In this document: in pieces, positions 1 through 5,679 of the stretch
Numbering within the stretch: the stretch's first letter is position 1
How the letters are laid out: the number at the start of each line of letters is the position of its first letter
Source: Chloroflexota bacterium
Lineage (GTDB): Bacteria > Chloroflexota > Limnocylindria > Limnocylindrales > CSP1-4
Assembly: GCA_030271555.1 (NCBI GenBank)
Contig: JARXKQ010000028.1
Location: forward strand, 1-10,036
DNA: 10,036 nt
Direction of reading: 5' to 3'
Made by a program: the position numbers and the translations under genes
The notes under the pieces: model-generated
Databases searched by the model: none
The model's input: only the letters and a program-made list of their open reading frames with translations
Told to the model about the DNA's origin: nothing

Positions 1-377
1 ACGCCGAGCTCGTGGGTTGCCCTATCAGCCCCAATCAGCTGCTCGAGCTGCTCATCGCGCTGGCCACCGGCCGTCGGGCGCAGCTGCCCGACGAGGCCGT
101 TTGCGCGACCTGCAAGCGACTCGGCAACCCGTGCATCCTCGTCGCCACCGGCGAGGCGTGCCTGGGCCCAGTCACCCGCACCGGCTGCGGCGCGTTGTGC
201 CCATCCTTCAATCGTGGCTGCTACGGCTGCTTCGGCCCCAAGGAGGGCGCCAACGCGACGTCGCTCACGACGTGGTTCGAGGCGCTGGGCCAAACGAACG
301 AAGAGATCGCGCGCGAGTTCGCCAAGTTCAACGTCAACGCGCCCGCCTTCCGCGCGGTCGTGGAGGCCAGGCGATGA
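1..377 (+). CDS. [NiFe] hydrogenase small (delta) subunit, C-terminal part
   Basis: This is the 3' end of a gene whose start lies before the window; the frame is open from base 3 (reading A-E-L-V-G-C-P) to TGA at 375-377. The small subunit carries iron-sulfur clusters that pass electrons between the [NiFe] site of the large subunit and the flavin/NAD(P) module. The visible part starts at the G-C-P-I-S-P-N segment, with a proximal-cluster-type cysteine. It then shows a dense cysteine block: C-A-T-C-K, N-P-C, E-A-C-L-G-P, G-C-G-A-L-C-P and G-C-Y-G-C. Enough cysteines for medial and distal clusters point to a full-length three-cluster subunit of cytosolic group 3b type rather than the short HoxY type (inference). 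The end overlaps the large-subunit start by ATGA, the usual delta-then-alpha order. The GTG at 12 is an internal codon, not the start. Confidence 0.9.
   Translation, partial: AELVGCPISPNQLLELLIALATGRRAQLPDEAVCATCKRLGNPCILVATGEACLGPVTRTGCGALCPSFNRGCYGCFGPKEGANATSLTTWFEALGQTNEEIAREFAKFNVNAPAFRAVVEARR
362..366 (+). promoter_or_regulatory. Shine-Dalgarno GGAGG for hydrogenase large subunit
   Basis: GGAGG lies 7 nt before the ATG at 374, inside the end of the small-subunit gene. It fixes the large-subunit start at the ATGA overlap and excludes the long upstream extension of the same frame, which is only a shadow of the small-subunit gene. Confidence 0.7.
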
Positions 378-1705
378 CGCACGGCCTGCCGCACGACACC
401 GAGTCCGGCGAGCGCCACTTCAACGTGGGCCAGCTCACTCGCGTCGAGGGGGAGGGGTCGCTCACCTTGCGCGTCCGCAACGGCGCGGTCGTGCAGGCCC
501 ACCTGGGCATCTTCGAGGCGCCGCGCTACTTCGAGCGGCTCGTCGTCGGCCGTACGCCGGACGAGGTCATCGACATCGTCGCGCGCATCTGCGGCATCTG
601 CCCGGTCGCCTACCAGATGAGTGCCGTACACGCCTTCGAGGCGCTGTTCGGCGTCACGGTCGATCCCCAGATCCGCGCCCTGCGCCGGCTCTTCTATTGC
701 GGCGAGTGGATCGAGAGCCACGCACTCCACATCTACCTGCTTCATGCGCCCGACTTCCTGGGCTATCCGTCGGCAATCGAGCTGGCGCGCGACCATCGCG
801 GACTCGTCGAGCAGGCGTTGAAGCTCAAGCGCACCGGCAACCAGCTGGTGGCGCGGCTGGGCGCACGGCCCATCCACCCACTGACCGTTCGGGTTGGCGG
901 CTTCTCGCGCGCACCCACGCGACCCGAGCTGCTGGCGCTCCGGCCGGCGCTGGACGAGGCCTTCGACATCGCCCAGGCAACGGTAGATCTCGTAAGCGGG
1001 CTCAACGCCCCCGATTTCAAGCGTGAGCCGCGCCTCGTCGCGCTGCGCCATCCACACGAGTACCCCATGAACGAGGGCCGGATCGTCTCGACCGACGGCC
1101 TCGACATCGCCATCGGTTCCTGGCGCGGCGCCTTCGCCGAGGATCAGGTCGCGTGGTCGAATGCGCTCCAAGCCCGGACCCAGGCGGGTGAGGTCTACCA
1201 GCTGGGCCCAGCGTCGCGCGTCACCCTCAACGCCGCGCGGCTCCATCCGCTCGCGGCAGAGGCGCTGCGCCGGAGCGGCCTCGCCGAGGAGATCCGCATC
1301 AATCCCTACTGGAGCATCGCCGCTCGCGCGGTTGAGCTCGTCCACGCCGTAGCCGAGGCGCGCGACATCATCGACTCCTACGTCCCGCCGGTTCGCCCGT
1401 TTGTGCCGTGGCAGCCCCGCGCCGGCTCCGCCGGTTGGGCGACGGAAGCGCCGCGCGGCCTGCTATTCCACCACTATGAGATCGACGAGCGCGGCCTCGT
1501 GGCGAGCGCCCAGATCGTGCCCCCGACCAGCCAGAACCAGGCCGCCATCGAGGCCGACCTGACCGCCTTCGCGCCGTCGGTCCTCGGACTGCCGCACGCC
1601 GAAGCCACGCTCCGCCTGGAGCAGCTCATCCGCTCGTACGACCCGTGCATCTCGTGCGCGACGCACTTCCTCGACGTTCACGTTGAAGAGGAAGGCGACC
1701 GATGA
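374..1705 (+). CDS. [NiFe] hydrogenase large (alpha, catalytic) subunit
   Basis: This 443-residue protein houses the Ni-Fe(CN)2CO centre and is expected to work in the cytosol, exchanging electrons between H2 and NAD(P)(H). An R-V-E-G-E-G segment lies near residues 22-27. The N-terminal metal motif R-I-C-G-I-C-P has ligand cysteines C73 and C76. The C-terminal motif D423-P-C425-I-S-C428-A-T-H431 supplies the other two cysteines. All four Ni ligands are present, so the enzyme looks intact. Twelve residues (F-L-D-V-H-V-E-E-E-G-D-R) follow H431; by analogy with the family they are cut off after H431 once nickel is inserted, and the next gene encodes the likely protease. Position 80 is Tyr where many membrane-bound hydrogenases have His. 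The group 3b assignment is inferred from sequence look and gene order; 3d or another group 3 class is possible. Confidence 0.95.
   Translation: MTHGLPHDTESGERHFNVGQLTRVEGEGSLTLRVRNGAVVQAHLGIFEAPRYFERLVVGRTPDEVIDIVARICGICPVAYQMSAVHAFEALFGVTVDPQIRALRRLFYCGEWIESHALHIYLLHAPDFLGYPSAIELARDHRGLVEQALKLKRTGNQLVARLGARPIHPLTVRVGGFSRAPTRPELLALRPALDEAFDIAQATVDLVSGLNAPDFKREPRLVALRHPHEYPMNEGRIVSTDGLDIAIGSWRGAFAEDQVAWSNALQARTQAGEVYQLGPASRVTLNAARLHPLAAEALRRSGLAEEIRINPYWSIAARAVELVHAVAEARDIIDSYVPPVRPFVPWQPRAGSAGWATEAPRGLLFHHYEIDERGLVASAQIVPPTSQNQAAIEADLTAFAPSVLGLPHAEATLRLEQLIRSYDPCISCATHFLDVHVEEEGDR
1688..1695 (+). promoter_or_regulatory. Shine-Dalgarno GAGGAAGG for maturation protease
   Basis: A purine-rich GAGGAAGG ends 6 nt before the ATG at 1702, within the codons for the cleavable tail of the large subunit. 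It supports the ATGA-overlap start. Confidence 0.6.
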
Positions 1706-2139
1706 CCTCGCGGAAGGTGCGCAAGGGCTGGCTGCTCGCCTGCGGCAACCTGGACCGGCGCGACGATGGCGCGGCGCTTCGAGCAACGGCCGGTCTCCCT
1801 GCCGTTGCCTGCGGCCACCTGGACATCGATGACCTGCTGGGCGCTCCTGCCGGTCAAAGGATCGTCATCTGCGACGCGGCCGCGGGCGTGCCGGCGGGCC
1901 AGGTGATGACGCTCAGCTTTGATGAGCTGCTTGCCAACCCGCGTGGGCCGTCGCCGCATAGCAGCCATGCCCTGCCGATCGACCAGGTCATCGGTGTGGC
2001 ACGGGCGCTTTCAACGGCCCCGATTGAGGGCGTCTTCGTCGGCATCGGTGGCGTCGATTTTGGCTTTGGCGAGGGCCTGTCCGCGGCGGTCGAGGCCGCG
2101 CTACCCAGCTTCCGCGCCGCGATCGAAGCGGCCGCCTGA
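1702..2139 (+). CDS. Hydrogenase maturation endopeptidase (HybD/HyaD family)
   Basis: A 145-residue protein, typical in length for this Ni-dependent endopeptidase family, which removes the C-terminal tail of the [NiFe] large subunit after metal insertion. The opening segment G15-N-L-D-R-R-D-D-G23 matches the family's N-terminal signature. The three nickel-sensing ligands of E. coli HybD (Glu16, Asp62, His93) appear to correspond to D22, D58 (in I-V-I-C-D) and H89 (in S-S-H-A). A late V-G-I-G-G and G-E-G-L-S segment matches the usual end of the fold. It overlaps the large-subunit gene by ATGA, so the protease and its probable substrate are translationally coupled. Family assignment is confident; the exact substrate is inferred from adjacency. 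Confidence 0.9.
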   Translation: MTSRKVRKGWLLACGNLDRRDDGAALRATAGLPAVACGHLDIDDLLGAPAGQRIVICDAAAGVPAGQVMTLSFDELLANPRGPSPHSSHALPIDQVIGVARALSTAPIEGVFVGIGGVDFGFGEGLSAAVEAALPSFRAAIEAAA

Positions 2140-2143
2140 CGCC

Positions 2144-2365
2144 ATGTGCCTCGATTTTCCGGGTCGCGTCATCGAGCGCGACGCAGACAGCTGTGTCGTT
2201 GAGAGTGCCGGCCGCAAGCGCCGCGCCTCGACGCTGCTCGAGCCTGACGTCGCTGTAGGCGACTGGGTCTACGTCACTGCTGGAACCGTCGTTGAGCGAC
2301 TCGACGAGCTAACCGCACAACAGATCAACTACGAAATCGCAATCGCACGAGGGGCAACACCGTGA
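2144..2365 (+). CDS. hypC: HypC-family hydrogenase assembly chaperone
   Basis: A 73-residue protein beginning M-C-L-D-F-P-G-R-V, the HypC/HupF signature. Cys2, exposed after removal of Met1, is the residue HypC uses to hold the Fe(CN)2CO precursor with HypD and to contact the immature large subunit. The V-G-D-W-V-Y-V segment (about residues 37-43) is the characteristic small beta-barrel strand, and a helical tail follows. The start is fixed by the Cys2 motif; the frame stays open upstream but lacks family features there. It starts 4 bp after the protease stop without an obvious Shine-Dalgarno, so re-initiation is likely. It overlaps the transporter by GTGA. The partners HypA, B, D, E and F are not in this window. 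Confidence 0.93.
   Translation: MCLDFPGRVIERDADSCVVESAGRKRRASTLLEPDVAVGDWVYVTAGTVVERLDELTAQQINYEIAIARGATP
2349..2354 (+). promoter_or_regulatory. Shine-Dalgarno GAGGGG for EamA transporter
   Basis: GAGGGG sits 7 nt before the GTG at 2362 and supports that GTG as the true start of the transporter gene. Confidence 0.6.
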
Positions 2366-3264
2366 ACCGCACCACCAAGGGCATCTCCTTCGCGCTGGTC
2401 ACCGCGCTGATCAGCGGCGTCGCAATCTTCGTCAACTCGTTCGCCGTCAAGGCGATCAGCGACGCGGCTGTGTTCACACTTCTCAAGAACGGCTTTGCCG
2501 CAGTCGTGCTCGTGGCCGTGGCCATGCTCGCGACCCGCGCTCGCTTGGCTTTGCCTTCGGGCGGGCGGGCGTGGGCGGGCTTCCTCGCCGTGGGCGTGTT
2601 CGGCGGCGGCGTCGCGTTCCTGCTCTTCTTCACCGGCCTCGCCATGGCCAGCGCGCCGTCCGCGGCATTCATCCACAAGACGCTTTTCGTGTGGGTGGCG
2701 CTCCTGGCCGTGCCCTTCCTGGGCGAGCGCCTGGGCCTTCTCCAGATCGGCGCACTGGGCGCCTTGTTTGCCAGCCAGCTGCTCATCACCCCGCCGACCG
2801 GCGTCACCTGGGGCAGCGGCGAAACGCTCATCGCGGCGGCGACCTTGATCTGGGCCGTTGAGGCGGTCGTCGCCAAGAAGCTCCTCGCCAAGGTTGATCC
2901 GATGGCGCTGGGAGTCGGCCGGCTGGGGATCGGCCTCATCGTCCTCGTCGGCTACGTCGTCAGCACCGGCAAGGTGGACGCGATTTTGGCTTTGGGCCCG
3001 GCTCAGTGGACATGGGTCCTCGCTACCGGCGCTTTGCTGGCGGGCTATGTCGGCACCTGGTTCGCGGCGCTGCGGCTCGCTCCGGCCAGCGTCGTGACGA
3101 GCGTCCTTGTCCTGGGCGCGCCCATCACGGCCACGCTGGCCGCGTTATCGAACGGCACAGTCCCGCAGGCCCTCCCGCTCGTCGGCTACCTCCTCGTGGC
3201 CGTGGCCGCGGCAGCCATGGTCTTCGTGACCGCCCGCCGCGCGGCGCAACCGGCATCGGCATGA
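2362..3264 (+). CDS. EamA/DMT-family membrane transporter
   Basis: A 300-residue, very hydrophobic protein of the drug/metabolite transporter superfamily, with the usual length and about ten membrane helices in two homologous halves (roughly residues 7-143 and 152-290). The first half ends with F-L-G-E-R-L (119-124), the conserved EamA-type G-E motif, and the second half repeats the pattern from W150-G-S-G-E. A charged tail (A-R-R-A-A-Q) closes it. It begins with GTG and overlaps hypC by GTGA; its TGA overlaps the next gene by ATGA. The substrate cannot be read from sequence: family members export or import amino acids, nucleotides and other small metabolites. Its location inside a hydrogenase operon is the odd feature. 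A role in supplying a metabolite or metal ligand for the hydrogenase is only a speculation. Confidence 0.9.
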   Translation: MNRTTKGISFALVTALISGVAIFVNSFAVKAISDAAVFTLLKNGFAAVVLVAVAMLATRARLALPSGGRAWAGFLAVGVFGGGVAFLLFFTGLAMASAPSAAFIHKTLFVWVALLAVPFLGERLGLLQIGALGALFASQLLITPPTGVTWGSGETLIAAATLIWAVEAVVAKKLLAKVDPMALGVGRLGIGLIVLVGYVVSTGKVDAILALGPAQWTWVLATGALLAGYVGTWFAALRLAPASVVTSVLVLGAPITATLAALSNGTVPQALPLVGYLLVAVAAAAMVFVTARRAAQPASA

Positions 3265-4058
3265 CCATCGCCCCGGCCGGGGCATTCACCGCCCCTGGCC
3301 CGCCTGCTGCAGCGGCCGCTTCCGTCCCGGGGCCCATTCTGTTCGCACGCTATGCATTCGGGCCCAACCGCCTGGGCTACTGCGGACCGGACGACGCGGC
3401 CGAGCTGTTTGGCCAGGCGACCGGGGGTGGCGAGCTGCCGGCGCTGTGTCGTCTCGCCCAGCAGTTCGAAGGTGCCTACCCGTACCTCGAGTTGATCGCC
3501 CGCGCGAACGGGATCGCGGATCCACTTGACGCGCGCGTCGTGGAGGCCTACTGGTTGGGCAACGACCTCGTCGCGCGGGTGCGGCCGGCCGACCTTGACG
3601 GTTCGCTCGACTTTCGCTTCCGCCGGCGCGTGCGCGGCGATGGCTGGCGCTGGCTGGCCGACAAACCGGCCGCCGGCGCGCTGCCGGTACACGCCTTCCA
3701 CGTGCTCGACGTCTTCCCGCGGCTGGGTCTGCTGCGCTCGGGCGCGCTCGATGACGTGGTCAACACGATCGACTCGTGCCGCATCCGGTGGGGCCGCGTG
3801 CTGGAGCGTGACGGCGACTGGCTGGTCGTGGCCGCAGTGCCCATGGCGCTAGCGGAGGGGAAGCTTGCCCTGATGCCGCCGCGCGTCGAAACCGTACGCG
3901 GCTGGCAGGACGGTCGCGGCTTCCTCGCCGACGCTAAGAGCGGCGACGTTGTGTCGCTCCACTGGGACTGGGCGTGCGACCTGCTCGACGCGCGCCGCCT
4001 GGGTCAGCTCCAGCGCTGGACGGAGCGCGAGCTGGGCATCGCCAATCAGACGATCTGA
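3261..4058 (+). CDS. Hydrogenase-operon protein resembling DUF6390
   Basis: A 265-residue soluble protein of no established function. After a low-complexity Ala/Pro start (residues 1-25) comes a strongly patterned segment, I26-L-F-A-R-Y-A-F-G-P-N-R-L-G-Y-C-G-P-D-D45. From memory this resembles the DUF6390 family, which I associate with hydrogenase clusters; I could not check it. Other likely conserved spots are P-V-H144-A-F-H147, I-D-S-C173-R-I-R-W-G and V-S-L-H234-W-D-W-A-C. The spread of Cys, His and Trp suggests a metal or cofactor site, but no known metal motif is recognisable. There is no signal peptide or membrane helix. The start is set by the ATGA overlap with the transporter, without a Shine-Dalgarno, so it is probably translated by coupling. 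It is the last gene of the operon, which suggests a maturation or accessory role (inference). Confidence 0.8.
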   Translation: MTIAPAGAFTAPGPPAAAAASVPGPILFARYAFGPNRLGYCGPDDAAELFGQATGGGELPALCRLAQQFEGAYPYLELIARANGIADPLDARVVEAYWLGNDLVARVRPADLDGSLDFRFRRRVRGDGWRWLADKPAAGALPVHAFHVLDVFPRLGLLRSGALDDVVNTIDSCRIRWGRVLERDGDWLVVAAVPMALAEGKLALMPPRVETVRGWQDGRGFLADAKSGDVVSLHWDWACDLLDARRLGQLQRWTERELGIANQTI

Positions 4059-4074
4059 GTTGCTGGACGGCGCC

Positions 4075-4080
4075 TAGACT
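4075..4080 (+). promoter_or_regulatory. -10-like element TAGACT, probable leaderless promoter of cyclase
   Basis: TAGACT (4 of 6 matches to TATAAT) ends 9 nt before the cyclase ATG at 4090, in a 31-bp gap, with no Shine-Dalgarno. That spacing would place the transcription start at or next to the ATG. No convincing -35 is seen. Confidence 0.5.
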
Positions 4081-4089
4081 GCGCGCCTC

Positions 4090-5658
4090 ATGAGCGAGCG
4101 ACCGCTTCCCGAGGGCGAGACCCGTGGCCAACACGCGGACCACGATCACGGTCTGGTCGAGCGCCAGATCCAGGCGATCAACCGCTTCCCCGACCAGAAC
4201 CCGCATCCGGTGTTGCGCGTCGCGGATGACGGCCAGCTCACCTACGCCAACACCTCAAGCGCGCCTATTAGGCGGGCGATGAACGTCGAGGTCGGTGGGC
4301 AGGTCAGCTCGGAGCTGATGGCCCGCCTTCGTGCGGCCGCGGTGGCCGGTGGCTCGATCGAGCTGCGCGACGGCGTGCGTGTCTATTCCGTCCTGCCGGT
4401 ACCCGTCCCGGAGCTTGGCTTCATCAACCTGTACGGCACCGACATCACCGCCGAGAAGGTCGTCGAGCGCTTTCCCAACCAGAACCCCAACCCCGTTTTC
4501 CGCGTTGACGACACGGGCAAGCTGATCTACGCCAACGCTGCCAGCCAGCCGCTCATCGACGCGTTTGGGCTCAAGGTTGGCGACACGTGGCCAATGGAGA
4601 TCGCCGCCCGCGTCCTGGCCGCGGTCGACGCGTCGACACGCGAACTGCTCGAACTCCAAGCCGACTTCCGGACATATGCCCTGCGCCCCGTCCGCGTGCC
4701 CGAGTTCGGCTTCATCAACGTCTACGGCACGGACATAACCGCCGAGTTGGTGGTCGCGAAGTTCCCCGGGCAGAACCCGAATCCAGTCATGCGCACCGAT
4801 GACACCGGGATCCTGATCTACGCCAACGAAGCCAGCGCGCCGATGCGCGATGCGCTGCGCTTCACCGTGGGCGAGCCACTGCCGGCCGATCTGCACGAGC
4901 AGATAACGGCGCGTGTGGCTGCGGGCTCGCGCGTGCCCATCGAGTGCGTTGCCGGCGAGCTGTTCTACGAGCTGACGGCGGTCGAGATCCCCGAGTTTGG
5001 CTTCATCAACCTCTATGGCACCGACGTCACCGCCGCCCGTCAGGTGGCACGTGCCAAGGAAGAGACTGAGCGGCTGCTCCTCAACATCCTGCCGCCAGCC
5101 ATCGCCAACCGGCTGCGTGCGGGCGAGCGCGTCATCGCCGACCGTTTCGAGGACGCGTCGCTGCTCATGGCGGACATCGTCGGCTTCACGGAGATGTCGA
5201 GCCGGCTTAGTGCCGACTCCTTGGTGGAGCTGCTCAACGATCTCTTCAGCGAGCTCGACGTGATCGTCGCCCGCTACGAGCTGGAAAAGGTGAAGACCAT
5301 CGGCGATGCGTACATGGTCATAGGCGGCGTGCCCGAAAAGAGTCCCGACCACCTGGAGCGCCTGGCCGGCTTCGCCCTCGACATGGCCGCCACCGTCAGG
5401 ATCCCGATGCGAATCGGCATCGATGCCGGGCCGGTCGTGGCCGGTGTCATCGGTAAGCAACGCACGATCTATGACGTTTGGGGCGACACAGTGAACGTTG
5501 CCAGCCGGATGGAATCGCTGGGCGAAGCCGGTCGAATCCAGGTCACGCCGTTAGTCGCCGCTCGGTTGAAGGGAGCGTTCGATCTCACGCCGCGCGGCGC
5601 GATCGAGGTCAAGGGCAAGGGCCAGATGACCACGTGGTGGCTCGAGGGTCGCCGCTAG
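4090..5658 (+). CDS. Class III adenylate cyclase with three tandem PAS-like domains
   Basis: A 522-residue soluble signalling enzyme predicted to make cAMP from ATP. Three PAS-like units of about 95 residues start at F33, F128 and F225. Each opens with F-P-x-Q-N-P-x-P-V and closes with P-E-x-G-F-I-N-x-Y-G-T-D-x-T-A. A coupling helix with L-L-L-N-I-L-P-P and I-A-N-R-L (about 330-345) is the usual cyclase transducer. In the catalytic domain, metal-binding Asp are D362 (A-D-I-V-G-F-T) and D406 (I-G-D-A-Y-M). Adenine-specifying residues are K402 and D462 (Y-D-V-W-G), where guanylate cyclases have Glu and Cys. Transition-state residues N469 and R473 (N-V-A-S-R-M) are present. All catalytic positions are in one chain, so a homodimer with two active sites is expected. 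No cofactor-binding residue in the PAS units can be named. Confidence 0.93.
   Translation: MSERPLPEGETRGQHADHDHGLVERQIQAINRFPDQNPHPVLRVADDGQLTYANTSSAPIRRAMNVEVGGQVSSELMARLRAAAVAGGSIELRDGVRVYSVLPVPVPELGFINLYGTDITAEKVVERFPNQNPNPVFRVDDTGKLIYANAASQPLIDAFGLKVGDTWPMEIAARVLAAVDASTRELLELQADFRTYALRPVRVPEFGFINVYGTDITAELVVAKFPGQNPNPVMRTDDTGILIYANEASAPMRDALRFTVGEPLPADLHEQITARVAAGSRVPIECVAGELFYELTAVEIPEFGFINLYGTDVTAARQVARAKEETERLLLNILPPAIANRLRAGERVIADRFEDASLLMADIVGFTEMSSRLSADSLVELLNDLFSELDVIVARYELEKVKTIGDAYMVIGGVPEKSPDHLERLAGFALDMAATVRIPMRIGIDAGPVVAGVIGKQRTIYDVWGDTVNVASRMESLGEAGRIQVTPLVAARLKGAFDLTPRGAIEVKGKGQMTTWWLEGRR
4186..5040 (+). repeat. Three tandem PAS-like coding repeats (about 285-291 bp each)
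   Basis: Three in-frame units inside the cyclase gene begin at 4186, 4471 and 4762, giving periods of 285 and 291 bp. Each encodes F-P-(D/N/G)-Q-N-P-(H/N)-P-V at its start, Y-A-N-x-(S/A)-S about 20 residues later, and G-F-I-N-(L/V)-Y-G-T-D near its end. The ends of the units are much better conserved than the centres, as expected for repeat expansion followed by divergence of the ligand-facing core. Confidence 0.85.
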
Positions 5659-5679
5659 CGTCCGCGTGACGCGGCGTGC

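Noticed and set aside
17..373. In-frame extension of the large-subunit ORF upstream of 374
   Set aside because: It is Arg-rich shadow sequence lying over the cysteine-rich small-subunit gene; the ATGA overlap and GGAGG support 374.
221..1345. Long minus-strand ORF antisense to the hydrogenase large subunit
   Set aside because: It mirrors the high-GC codon pattern of the large-subunit gene, has no family look, and the + strand frame has all hydrogenase motifs.
4255..5460. Long minus-strand ORF under the cyclase gene
   Set aside because: Antisense shadow; its apparent repeats reflect the PAS repeats on the + strand.
5662..5674. CCGCG-TGA-CGCGG hairpin between the convergent cyclase and channel stops
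   Set aside because: Only 5 bp of stem and no T-tract on either side; too weak to call a terminator although its position would suit one.
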